DNA from: Lamellibrachia columna
Lineage: Eukaryota > Annelida > Polychaeta > Sabellida > Siboglinidae
Assembly: GCA_963662155.1 (NCBI GenBank)
Contig: OY759269.1
Coordinates: forward strand, 21,852,878 to 21,916,877
Reading direction: 5' to 3'
Length of the DNA stretch: 64,000 nucleotides
Below, one piece after another: positions 1 to 11,761 of the stretch. The number at the start of each line of letters is the position of its first letter. Position 1 is the first letter of the stretch. Made by a program: the position numbers and the translations under genes. A model generated the notes under the pieces. It was not told where the DNA came from. It saw only the letters and a list, made by a program, of their open reading frames with translations, and did not search any database.

Positions 1-575
1 TGCCAACACCAATGACGTTCTATTGAATTCGTACCTGGAATGTTAAGTGGTCAAAAGGGCACACTATAAAACAAAAAAGGGGTAATTGATGTATTGCTTA
101 GATATTCACGAAGCATCCTTTGTGTGGGCCTGTTGCCTGTCTGCGCTGTTACGACTCATTGTATCACATAGCACTGGGCTGTTTTCTTTGAATCCCGCCT
201 GGAGCTTTAAGTAGTTAAAAAGTCACAATGTAAAATAAAAAGGACAATATTTGTTTTTTGCTTTGGTGTGCTAAGAAGGTTCCACGTCGTGAATCATTGC
301 GTGAGAAGGAGAGTTATTTAGCAAAAACTCGAACAGTCGTGCAATTAATTATATGCGCAAACTAGCATTAGCACACATAGATTAGACCACATAGTGGTTA
401 GCCGACAGTCGTCAGAAACAACACGAGCTGCGGAAAGCTGCACTTGTTCAACATTCTCCGTAACTGTTTGGAGTGAGGTTACCAGGCGTAAATGGCAAAG
501 TCACGTGTTCGCCCCCAATGCGCTTTGCCCCGAATGTAAATCCATTGTCGTTGTTGTAAAAAGTAATCCACTTAA
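1..575 (-). other. Upstream region of a further chitin-binding gene copy (copy D) running off the left edge
   Basis: From about 130 to 575 the sequence matches, in inverted orientation, the upstream region of copy A (about 1951-2650), and in the same orientation the upstream region of copy B (30740-31474). Compared with copy B it lacks about 290 bp between the (TGCG)n tract and the AGCATTAGCAC segment. The similarity stops near 575, at the same boundary motif (AAGTAATCC then CTTAA) that ends the other copies. I infer a minus-strand gene copy beyond the left edge, divergent from copy A. No coding exon lies in the window. Bases 576-1021 are AT-rich and I see no gene there. Confidence 0.7.
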
Positions 576-1021
576 CACTTTAGTAGCGACTTAACAACTA
601 AACTGGTTGTGACGTTAGCAAGTAGGAGTTGTAGCTAGAAACTATATTATCAACAAATTTAAATAGTTTTTGCAATGTATGCCTTTTTAAAATAAATAAT
701 ATATGTTATCCCTTATGAAAGTATCCCCAGTGATCATATTTTGAGGTTAGGTGCAACTGGTGCATACATTAAAACATTTAGAAACCTTTATTTCAGATGA
801 TAAATGTGCAGTCAGATTTGGTGACAGTCTTATGTTCGCAAATGGGATGGAGACATTCCCACCCGTGGGGTTCACATTGCTTTTAAACATGGCCATCTTG
901 CACTGTCTCATCATTGAGTGAGGCTTCTTGTTAGTACATTTGTGTAGGTGAATACGTTTTTGTGTAGGGGCTAAGGGGTACAATAAGCCTTTTTATACTT
1001 AACATCGATCTAATGAACCTA

Positions 1022-1825
1022 TTATATATCTCCGGCGGATGGCAGGTCTCGGGCGGCTGGATAGTCAGGGACGAGGTCGGCGGGCGTGTTTCGGGCGGAT
1101 GGCAGGTCTCGGGCGGCTGAATAGTGCGGGACGAGGTCGGCGGGCGTGTCTTGGGCGGATGGCAGGTCTCGGGCGGCTGGATAGTCCGGGACGAGGTCGG
1201 CGGGCGTGTCTCGGGCGGATGGCAGGTCTCGGGCGGCTGAATAGTGCGGGACGAGGTCGGCGGGCGTGTCTTGGGCGGATGGCAGGTCTCGGGCGGCTGG
1301 ATAGTCCGGGACGAGGTCGGCGGGCGTGTCTCGGGCGGATGGCAGGTCTTGGTTGGCGGGCGGGTCTAGCTGTGTGGAGGTCACAGGCGGCGGGCGTGTC
1401 TCGGGCGGTTGGTAGGTCTTGGTTGGCGGGCGGGTCTAGCTGTGTGGAGGTCTCGGGCGGCGGGCGTGTCTCGGGTGGTTGGCAAGTCTTTGTTGGCGGG
1501 CGGGTCTAGCTGTGTGGAGGTCTCGGGCGGCGGGCGTGTCTCGGGCGGTTGGCAGGTCTTGGTTGGCGGGCGGGTCTCCAGCAGTGTGTAGGTCTCGGGC
1601 GGCGGGCGTGTCTCGGGCGGTTGGCAGGTCTTGGTTGGCGGGCGGGTCTCCAGCAGTGTGTAGGTCTCGGGCGGCGGGCGTGTCTCGGGTGGTTGGCAGG
1701 TTTTGGGTGGCGCGCGGGTATCTGGTAGTGGACAGGTCTCGGGCGGCAGGCGTGTTTCTGGCGGTTGGCAGGCCTTGGGTGGCGGGCGGGTATCTGGCAG
1801 TGGACAGGTTTCTGGTGGTGTGCAA
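1022..1825. repeat. GC-rich minisatellite in the head-to-head spacer
   Basis: Tandem repeats fill the spacer between the divergent upstream regions of copies D and A. The first part (about 1030-1340) is a 60-bp unit with GGGCGGATGGCAGGTCTCGG and a CGGGACGAGGTCGGCGGGCG core, about five copies. The second part (about 1340-1825) is a related unit of roughly 56-66 bp with GGCGGGCGGGTC and a GGTCTCGGGCGG core. The plus strand is strongly G-rich with many runs of three Gs. Open frames exist on both strands (156 and 129 codons) but simply follow the repeat, so I do not call genes. The composition is very unlike the AT-rich surroundings. Confidence 0.9.
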
Positions 1826-2396
1826 GTATCATCGAATCATTATGACACCTAATCGTCAGTGCATGACGGTATATGTGCTTAGAAATGTGACAAACGTGTC
1901 AATAAATAATATTTATGTAACCGTAAATACTCGTGAAAATGCAGTAAAAGTATTAAGAGGATTACTTTTTGCAACAACCACAATGTATTTACATTCGGGC
2001 CAAAGCACACTGGGGGCGAACACGTGACTTTGCCACTAACGCCTGGTAACTTCACTCCAAACAGATACTGAGAATGTTGAACAAGTGCAGCTTTCCGCAG
2101 CTCGTGTTGTTTCTGACGACTGTCGGCTAACCACTATGTGCGCTAATCTATATGTGCTAATGCTTGTTTGCCTGCCTTTGTTGCCAACGACGATGCCCGC
2201 TCTAGACGCCACTACGAGTGTAAACCATGGACACTATCAGCCTCCTGCATGATTGTCGATCCTTTACACTGCACGATTTAATGTATATTGAAAATGTTTC
2301 GCTCACCAGCCCTTGGGAAATGATGTTACACACGGCAGGACAGTAAATTGTTACTTTCTAATAGTATATACTTGACGAATACTTGAAGAAGACAAA

Positions 2397-2398
2397 CA

Positions 2399-2430
<32 letters not shown>

Positions 2431-2452
2431 CGAACGAACGCACGCACACGTA
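2397..2452. repeat. (CACG)n microsatellite
   Basis: A tetranucleotide tract of about 55 bp lies upstream of copy A. Its inverted counterpart sits at 30965-31034 upstream of copy B. Confidence 0.9.
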
Positions 2453-2778
2453 TATAATTAATTGCACGACTGTTATTTTTGCTAAATAACTCTTCTTCTC
2501 ACGCAACGACTCACGACATGGAACCTTCTAGCAAATCAAAACAAAAAACAAATATTGTCATTTTTATTTTATATTGTGACTTTTTGACCACTTAAAGCTC
2601 CTGGCGGGATTCCAAGAAAATGGCCCATTGCTATACAAATGTGATACAATGAGACGTAACAGCGCAGACAGGCAACGCCAGTAAACTGGAACATCCCTCG
2701 ACGTGAAACAAACCAGATGACGCATTTTGATTCATCAATTATATGTTTTTTACAGTTGTGACGTTAGTAGTTGAAGAT

Positions 2779-2851
2779 TTATAAGCCGGATATTTAGCAA
2801 GACGTGTCATTCCACCTCGGCTGAATCGCTCCTTGATCCGTACGAGAAAAG
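2779..2851 (+). promoter_or_regulatory. Probable TATA box and 5' untranslated exon of copy A
   Basis: TTATAAG at 2779-2785 is followed by about 65 bp ending in the donor-like GAAAAG/GTAAGAA (intron would start at 2852). A pyrimidine-rich acceptor (TTCTTGTTTCTTCTTCAAG, or the TCTCCAG after it) lies just before the ATG at 3332. The same TATAAG motif, spacing and GTAAGA donor are kept in copy B (30634 down to 30562). Conservation in both copies supports a noncoding first exon joined to the signal-peptide exon. The transcription start itself is not visible. Confidence 0.5.
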
Positions 2852-3331
2852 GTAAGAATGCACGTTATACTAGAATGTTTTGAGTCTTGTTCAAATTTCG
2901 CCTGGCTAATTCACGACGATGAGATCGTGTAAAACGTCATTTGTTTCAATATGGGTTACAACGCTTTGTTTAACAATCTTATATTTGAATTACATGCTAC
3001 TATTATATGACCGTTGCGTCCTATAATAAATTAGTTTGTACATGTGGTTACTTCATTTTGCGTATCTTAAAATTGAGAGAGATGTTGGCACTAATGCACG
3101 ATTAAGATTTCTTAATTTGGGTGCATTTGTGTAGCCGTAGACCATATACAGACAAACAGCCCTATACATACATAGCCGTGTACAAACATAACCGTATACA
3201 TACATATATACAGCCGTATACATATACACAACCTTATATATATACAACTATCGTGTAAACACACGGATTTTTACATTTAGCATTTAGTCTTTCTTGTTTC
3301 TTCTTCAAGTCTCCAGCCACGAGATTTCACC

Positions 3332-4947
3332 ATGAACAAGCTGCTGATAACACTGGCGTTGTTCGCAACCATCGTTGCGTACTGTTCCGCCTCATCTGGT
3401 TAGTAATCCTCTCCAGACACTGACATGATTGTGAAATGCTATTGTTTATGCCATATTTGTTACATATTGTTGTTAGTTATCAACACGATTATTCTAAACA
3501 GCACAACTGGAAAGATGTAAAACAATATGAATTTTATATCGACATATATGTGCTTTTTTAAACCATCGTGGTACGGTAACTTATAAATACCACTGAATTG
3601 GTTGTATTTGGTGATAAGGTGTGGTATGTTAAAGAACAAATACTCCAAATACTCCTCCGGCAACCTGACTGGTAGAAACATGTTGATTATTTGTGCCTCC
3701 CCGGAGGTATGGGGGTGATCTCGAAACGTCAAGATAAGCACTGCACGAAACCATTGCCATTCAGCATCAGACCCACTACGCGAAACTGAATCACACCGAC
3801 CTGAATGCAATTTCAACAACTTCTCATTCGCCAGGTGGCACTTCAGCCGTCGTCACGCAAACCTACCTGCATTCACTTGAAGTCAGCACCATTATGAACT
3901 GTCATCAAAAAATAAACGATGTTTTGGGGAATAAATACATCGTTCTACGCCAAACGAAGCACCTGCTAACCCCCCCCCCCCCATAAAACACCAATTTGTG
4001 TAGTCTCTTACGTCGATAAATATATGGGAATAGTTCAAATCATGATATATATAAGCATGACATTTGGTGGCCATGTACGTTATCGTATGTAGAATAAGAA
4101 AAGATTGGTGCACAACCAATGAGAACCCCATATAGATATCTTTTCCAAGACAACACGATCACCAAATATATGGGAATTTTTAATAATACTTTGGTGGACA
4201 TGCAATTTATCATATTATGTAGAATCAGAAATGAATAGTACCAAAAGTGGGAAGCAATGAAAATAAATCAAATGGTCGCTATTTCCAAGATGACCACCAA
4301 ACATATGACAACCAGCTAACTTACAGACAAATCGATGCGCAAGTATGTTCCATTTATGACAGAAATATGTAATTGTATGGAAAGGTCTGATATATGCAGA
4401 ATAAGAAATTATTGATATTCAAAATGGAAACCAATGGGAACACATCAGATGGCCGCCATTTCCAAGATGGCTTCCAAAACGTTATATAAAATAGACAATT
4501 GGCATGGGGTTATCCTACTAATATGACACATATACATATGCATTATGTTATGCGAACATGTGAATAAAGAACTTACACAAACTGTTCGAACATCCATAGA
4601 TAAGGTCTGGACAGACTCCCAATATATAACTAACATAATTTATCTCTCACTTGTGCAGGTTGCCGCGAATGTTGCGACCGAAAACGAGATGGCATGTATC
4701 CATGTATGTGTACATACGACTGTCGCTACTACGTCCAATGTCGACGAGGTCGAGCGCATATCCGTCGTTGTCGCAGCGGCATGTTCTTTGACAAAGACAG
4801 GAGACGATGCATCAGAGGTAATTGCCAATATGTGTGTGTGTGTGCGTGCGTGCGTGCTTGCTTGCTTGCTTGCTTTCGTGCGTGCGTGCGAGCGTGCGTG
4901 CGTGCGTGTGTGCGTGCGTGCTTGCTTGCTTTCGTGCGTGCGTGCGA

Positions 4948-5025
<78 letters not shown>

Positions 5026-5475
5026 ACGTCTTATGAGGCTATCGACACAACAGCTAGCGCGGACCGTGCTGGCATAATAATGTGACAGTTTCACTGGACT
5101 CCTCTTAATAGAATCACTTAGGACAACATCAATTTGATTGTATGGTGGAATCCACTTAACACCGTGAATAGATGAATAATAGCAATATTGCTAAATCTTA
5201 ACAAATGCTCATTAAGGTCGCTGTGTCCGTTTGTAGGTTGCCCGACTGGTTCTGCCGGGATCATCGACTGCTACAGCCGTCCGGACGGCCACTGGCAGCA
5301 TTGCTGCTACTGCGACCTGTACGCGTCCTGCGCCAACGGTGGCATGTTCTTCAACCGCCGCTGCGAGGTCGGAGGCACGGTCTGGGACGACGTAGAGCAC
5401 AAGTGTCTTGGCAAGTCGTGCACTTGCAGGAGAGAACACAGGTTCTACCGCCTGGATACCATCATGAAGCCGTAG
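3332..5475 (+). CDS. Secreted two-domain chitin-binding (CBM14/peritrophin-A) protein, copy A
   Basis: There are three coding exons: 3332-3398, 4659-4817 and 5237-5475 (stop TAG), giving about 154 residues. Both introns are phase 1 with GT-AG ends (donors GTTAGT and GTAATT; acceptors TTGTGCAG and TTTGTAG). Exon 1 is a signal peptide beginning MNKLLITLALFATIVAY. Exons 2 and 3 each encode one cysteine-spaced domain: C-RYYVQ-C-RRGRAHIRR-C-x12-C in exon 2 and C-DLYAS-C-ANGGMFFNRR-C-x13-C in exon 3. Both have the aromatic residues and C-x5-C-x9-C-x12/13-C spacing of CBM14 chitin-binding domains. The family binds chitin outside the cell in cuticle, peritrophic matrix, shell or mucus; which of these applies here is unknown. 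One domain per phase-1 exon is typical of shuffled extracellular modules. The C-terminal tail is basic (CTCRREHRFYRLDTIMKP). Intron 2 is dominated by a (TGCG)n tract. Confidence 0.85.
4828..5028. repeat. (TG)n/(TGCG)n microsatellite in intron 2 of copy A
   Basis: About 200 bp of TGTG then TGCG units with interspersed TTGC and TTCG variants, starting about 10 bp after the exon 2 donor. It yields spurious CVRA-repeat open frames. Equivalent tracts occupy intron 2 of copies B (11611-11760) and C (33978-34116). Confidence 0.95.
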
Positions 5476-5845
5476 AGCCGACGGGATCGACACAAAGCCG
5501 TAGACATGCTGTGTCCTACGTGAACTAATAAGACGGAAGAACATATTCTAAAACAAAATTTCTTTATAACAAGAGGCATCAGGTTTAGAGGGAGGTTTAA
5601 TCATTAGACGTATGCGTTGGACAGTGATCAGGATACTACGATAAGTAATATTTGACAGTGTACATAATGCAGATTTTACAACAAATGGTATAAACACATT
5701 TTGTTCGACAATATTTTATTAGACAGTTACATGAATAGCCCTTTCAAAGCCATTACCGTTCATCTGTTTTCAAAACTTTGTACCGCTGTGAGAAGTTTTA
5801 TGAATTAAAATGTGTTCGAACTGCGTATACTTCTCTGTTCAAAAT

Positions 5846-5939
<94 letters not shown>

Positions 5940-6960
5940 TGTGTGTGGGTCTTCTCAATTGAGAACATCACATGTAAAACAGTATGCTGGTGTCACGCTG
6001 TCGTTTCAATAATTGTCAGATCCATTACGTCATTGTCTTACCAAGCAACCATGATATTCCGCCGTATATTTCGTTGCATTTATGGCCCAAACATTTTGCG
6101 ACAAAAACAAACAGCAACGTTGTTTCAGCAAGAACAGTACCCGGTATGTGGGAATGTTTCATCTGGCAGATGTATGACACTGTATTAATGTAAAGTATAT
6201 TTGTAAACATGGTTGCTTAGGTAAAACTTGACGGAGGTCGCGCCCATCAATAGGATTGTGACGGCAGACCATGGATCTGACAATTTTGGACGTTATGGAG
6301 CACCGTACCACATATACACGAATGTTTCGCGCATGGCAAATAATCGCTGTGTTTTTCTAATCGTCTAATTAATTGTTTTATTTAAATTATGTCAACTACT
6401 CGTAGACACATACCCACCACGACAGGAAGGCTTAATCTTAACCGAAGAGAGTGCAGTACCACGGTGAAATCTCGTATATATATAGCTGCTAACACAACAC
6501 GGGCCACCGGTTGTCGCACATACTTTACATTAACCTGGATCCAAGCCCTACTATTCATAATAATAATAATATATTTAATTTGGTATAGCGCCAGATCCAA
6601 AATTGTTCATGGCGCTTCACAACATATTAAAATATGTAAAATAATGTAAAATTGCAACATAACAAATAAATGTAATAAGAATTATTAAAAATAAAACAGT
6701 GCAGAATTGCTAAATAAGGAAATAGGTAAATAAATATATTAGATGCTAGTAATAAGAATTATAAAAAATTAATAGAGCACAATAATAACAAATTATAAAT
6801 AAATAAATGTATATGTATGATTAATAATAATAAATAATTTAATAATTTAGTAACATATTTTTATAGTAATAGTTTAAGTGATAAAAAGGAATTGGTAAAA
6901 TAATGTTAAATATCATGAATAAGATTACTAGAATAGTCATAATTAAATTGCTATGAGTAG
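5476..6960. other. 3' flank of copy A, with microsatellite and AT-rich tail
   Basis: No gene is visible here. It contains a (GT)n(GCGT)n tract at about 5847-5946 and a segment near 6205-6245 (ACATGGTTGCTTAGG, then GGAGGTCGCG) that recurs at 10.4, 31.6 and 37.9 kb. A very AT-rich stretch of ATAATA and AATAAAT motifs runs from about 6550 to 6960. The whole flank is repeated inverted at 9661-11160, and the 5.6-6.4 kb part recurs at 31475-33420. Confidence 0.7.
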
Positions 6961-7700
6961 AGGACAATGTTCGTCTGCAATATACGCTAATACACGATAC
7001 GAAAGAAATGTGTCTTTAGTCGACATTTGAAGCTGGCGAGAGTGTCACATGTTTTAATAAAGTTTGGTAAAGTGTTCCACAGAGACGCCGCAGCCACTGC
7101 GAACGAGCCGCCCCCAGCCTTGGTACGAGTGCGCTTCACTTCCAAACTGTTACTGCTGGCAGAGCGCAGTGCTCTTGCCGGTTGATATGGGCGCACGAGT
7201 TCACACAGATACACTGGCGCTTCGTCGTGCATGGCTTTGTATGTAAGTACCAGTATCTTGAAATCGACTCTGCGTGCCCCGGGCAGCCAGTGTAGTTCTT
7301 GTAACAGGCCTGGCACTGTCGCTACGTCGACGACGCAGAATCAATCTGGCAGCCGAATTGTTCGTTGCAGACGCACAATGTTAACTACAGACGTGCCGTA
7401 TAAGAGTGCATTGCAGTAGTCAAGCGGCGGTGTGATGATGGCATTGACTACGCGTTCCTTTCTAGGTTTGGCTAAAAACGGCTATTTTGATTGATGTGGC
7501 GGAGGTAGAATGAGCATGCACTGACGGTTTAAGACACTTGCTTTTTCATATCTTTGTGCCTATCAATGAAGACACCGAGATTTCGAACACATCGCGAAGC
7601 TGTGATTGTAGAAACACCAACACGAATCATACTGCCGTCAACGAGTGCAGCCGCAGAGTTTGGTGCAATTGGAAGACACATATGTCATGTGTCATGTTTA
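6960..7700 (-). pseudogene. CR1/L2-type LINE ORF2 C-terminal fragment (palindrome left arm)
   Basis: The minus-strand frame at 6987-7316 reads LLQELHWLPGARRVDFKI, then LTYKAMHDEAPVYLCELVRPY, then SFAVAAASLWNTLP. This is the classic C-terminal tail of CR1/L2/jockey-type LINE polyproteins, which normally continues LKTHFF to the end. The upstream part (to about 7700) reads as degenerate reverse-transcriptase 3' sequence with stops. The 5' part is missing. It is the mirror copy of 8930-9660 across the palindrome axis. Confidence 0.75.
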
Positions 7701-8929
7701 ATTAATTAGGCATAAAAAATAAGGCAAATACAATTAGAGGCGACATACCATCAGCTTCCCTTTCACAGATGCTTGCACACGAGCGTTCACCACCCTGCAC
7801 TCGTCGTCAGGGGCGGGTCTAGGCTTGTTGGCATGGGGGGTCTCAGTCAGTCGTAGTCATGTTGTTGCACTTACGAACCGGATGGGGGCGACACTTGTCG
7901 TTCTATTTACATAAGGGTTAATATTAGCCGGCTGCTAATACTTCAGTCTTTACATTGACACTAATTCCTATATACGTCTTCCTTTACCGTAATATTTGCC
8001 ACAGGCGGGTCTAAGACCTCCCCTTCCATGGCCTTGCAATTTAACATTTCCGTGGGTATAGTTTACCCAAAATTGTAATGAAAATGCCATGCTAGTCCGC
8101 CCAGATCGAGTGAGCGACAATACCGGACAACGACGTGAGTACCGGATATATATTATCTCGTTAAAAATCGCATCGAAACTAACCGGGAAGAAGAATCACT
8201 TTTGTCCCCTATTGATACATACGTGTTATATAGTGTTTAAATTTAGAATGTGCACTGAAATATTAACAAAGTTGTTACAATGGTATATGGGCAAGTTGTT
8301 ACAACTGTAGCAAAGCTCAGGCGGCTCGTACCGATGGCTCAGCCAGTGAGTTGTGTGCTGCCAATGACTGAAAAAACAACATTTATTTAACCACGACATG
8401 AACGTTTTATTTTATTTGTGAACCCTCAAATAAAATTAAGAAATATATCAGAAAGGTGGGTTACACATATATGAACAATTGTTGGACTGGCTTCCTTGTC
8501 CACCTGGGTGTGTTGACTTGGATGGCAATCTTGTTAAATCGTATTAATTTTTTTATTGCACAGCTCCATTTCAGCAATTTTGGGTAAACTATACTCACGG
8601 GAATGTTAAATTGCAAAGAAAATCAGAAGCTTCAGTATATTGCGGCCATATGCTGAGTTTCACATATGACGACGATCAACAGCGGGTCCAGGGGGGTCTT
8701 AGGGGTCTCAAGACCCCCTAGGCCATGGAAGTGTCGCCCCCATCCGGTTCGTAAGTGCAACAACATGACTACGACTGACTGAGACCCCCCTGCCAACAAG
8801 CCTATATCCGCCCCTGACGACGAGTGCAGGGTGGTGAACGCTCGTGTGCAAGCATCTGTGAAAGGGAAGCTGATGGTATGTCGCCTCTAATTGTATTTGC
8901 CTTATTTTTGTATGCCTAATTAATTAAAC

Positions 8930-9660
8930 ATGACACATGTGTCTTCCAATTGCACCCAACTAAGCGGCTGCACTCGTTGACGGCAGTGTGATTCGTGTTG
9001 GTGTTTCTACAATCACAGCTTCGCGATGTGTTCGAAATCTCGGTGTCTTCATTGATAGGCACAAAGATATGAAAAAGCAAGTGTCTCAAACCGACAGTGC
9101 ATGCTCATTCTACCTCCGCCACATCAATCAAAATAGCCGTTTTTAGCCAAACCGACAAAGGAACGCGTAGTCAATGCCATCATCACACCGCCGCTTGACT
9201 ACTGCAATGCACTCTTCTACGGCTCGTCTGTAGTCAACATTGCGCGTCTGCAACGAATACACAATTCGGCTACCAGATTGATTCTGCGTCGTCGACGTAG
9301 CGACAGTGCCCCTGTTACAAGAACTTCACTGGCTGCCCGTGGCACGCAGAGTCGATTTCAAGATACTGGTACTTACATACAAAGCCATGCACGACGAAGC
9401 GCCAGTGTATCTGTGTGAACTCGTGCGCCCATATCAACCGGCAAGAGCACTGCGCTCTGCCAGCAGTGACAGTTTGGAAGTGAAGCGCACTCGTACCAAG
9501 GCTGGGGGCGGCTCGTTCGCAGTGGCTGCGGCGTCTCTGTGGAACACTTTATTAAAACATGTGACACCCTCGCCAGCTTCAAATGTCGACTAAAGACACA
9601 TTTCTTTTGTAACCCGCATTAGTGTATATTGCAGACGAACGTTGTCCTCTACTCATAGCA
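8930..9660 (+). pseudogene. CR1/L2-type LINE ORF2 C-terminal fragment (palindrome right arm)
   Basis: The plus strand reads VRNLGVFIDRHKDMKKQV (about 9030), then degenerate sequence with stops, then LLQELHWLPVARRVDFKILV and SFAVAAASLWNTL (9306-9550). Stops and frame changes show it is dead. It is the inverted copy of 6960-7700, and the AT-rich tail after it mirrors that before 6960. A LINE relic next to the axis was therefore probably present before the inverted duplication. Confidence 0.75.
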
Positions 9661-11164
9661 ATTTAATTATGACTAATCGAGTAATCTTATTCATGATATC
9701 TAACATTATTTTACCAATTCCTTTTGATCACTTAAACTATTACTATAAAAATATTTTACTAAATTATTATTATTAATCATACATATACATTTATTTATTT
9801 ATTTATTTATTAGTATTATTGCTATAATTTATAATTATTGTGCTATATTAATTTTTTTATTATTCTTATTACTAGAAGCTAATATATTTATTTAGCTATT
9901 TCCTGATTTAGCAAGTCTACACTATTTTATTGCTGTATTTATTTAGAATAATTCTTATTACTAGTAGTATTTTAAATACATTTATTTGTTATGTTGCAAT
10001 GTTACACTATTTTATGTATTTTAATATGTTGAAAAGCCCCACGAGCATTTTGGATCTGGTTCTATGCCAAATAAAATATAGTATTATTATTATGAAAACT
10101 AGGGCTTGGATCTAGGTTAATGTAAAGTATGTGCGACAACCGGTGGCCCGTGTTGTGTTAGCAGCTATATATACGAGATTTCACCGTGGTGCTGCACTCT
10201 CTTCGGTTAAGATTAAGCCTTCCTGTCGTGGTGGGTATGTGTCTACGAGTAGTTGACATAATTTAAATAAAACAATTAATTAGACGATTAGAAAAACACA
10301 GCGATTATTTGCCATGCGCGAAACATTCGTGTATATGTGGTACGGTGCTCCATAACGTCCAAAATGGTCAGATCCAGGGTTTGACGTCACAATCCTATTG
10401 ATGGGCGCGACGTCCATCAAGTTTTGTTTACAAAATTAATATACTTTACATTAATACAGTGTCATACATCTGCCAGATGAAACGTTCCCACATACCTGGT
10501 ACTGTTCTTGCTGAAACAACGTTGCCGTTTGTTTTGTCGCAAAATGTTTGGGCCATAAATGCAACGAAATATACGGCGGAATATCATGGTTGCTTGGTAA
10601 GACAATGACGTAATGGATCTGACAATTATTGAAACGTCAGCGAGGCCGATTTGTGCGCTTTGATGGCGCAGTGGTGACACCGGGATACTGTTTTACATGT
10701 GATGTTGAGACGTCACGATATTTTCCCAACTGAAAAGACTCACACGCACGCACGCACGCACGCACGCACGAACACACACACACAATTTTGAACAGTGAAA
10801 TATACGCAGCTCGAACACATTTTAATTCATGAAACTTCTCACAGTGGCACAACATTTTGAAAACAGATGAACGGTAATGACTTTGAAAGGGCTATGTAAC
10901 TGTGTAACTATGTAACTGTCTAATAAAATGTTGTCGAACAAAATGTGTTTACCATTTGGTGTAAAATCTGCATTATGTAAACTGTCAAATATTACTTATC
11001 ACATTATCCTGATCACTGTCCAACGCATACGTCCAATGACTAAATCTCCCTCTAAACCTGATGTATCTTGTTATAAAGAAATTTTCTTTTAGGGTATGTT
11101 CTTCCGTCTTATTATTTCGCGTAGAACATAGAATGTCTACGGCTTTGTGTCGATCCTGTCGGCT
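9661..11164. other. 3' flank of copy B
   Basis: This is the inverted counterpart of about 5476-6960. It holds the AT-rich tail (9661-10100), the AACATTTTGGCC/CATAAATG segment also found at 6.05 and 31.8 kb, and a short (CACG)n tract at 10741-10784. I see no gene. Confidence 0.7.
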
Positions 11165-11686
11165 CTACGGTATGATGGTATCCAGGCAGTAGAACCTGTG
11201 TTCTCTCCTGCAAGTGCACGACTTGCCAAGGCACTTGTGCTCTACGTCGTCCCAGACCGGGCCGCCTGGTTCACAGCGGCGGTGGAAGAACATGCCACCG
11301 CTGGCGCAGGACGCGTACAAGTCGCAGTAGCAGCAATGCTGCCAGTGGCCGTCTGGACGATCGTAGCAGTCGATGATCCCGGCAGAACCAGTCGGGCAAC
11401 CTACAAACGGACACAGCGACTTTAATCAACATTTATTACGATTGAATAAATTTGCAATTATTCATCTATTCACGGTGTGTGGATTCCATCAACGAATCAA
11501 ATTGCTGTTATCCGAAGTTATTCTATTAAGCGGAGTCCAGTGAAACTGTCACATTATTTTGCCAGCACGGCCCGCGCTAGCTGTTGTGACAATAGCCTCA
11601 TGTTCACATAAGATGCGCGCGCACGCACGCACGCATGCACGTACGCAAGCACGCGCGCGCACGCACGCACGCACGCACGCACGCAC

Positions 11687-11761
<75 letters not shown>

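Noticed and set aside
1039..1591. Arg/Gly-rich frames of 120-182 codons
   Set aside because: They come from the GC-rich minisatellite and are open on both strands.
4812..5094. Open frames of CVRA, RTHA or VCVC repeats (also at 11.6, 34.0, 47.9-48.4 kb)
   Set aside because: They are translations of (TGCG)n, (CACG)n and (GT)n microsatellites.
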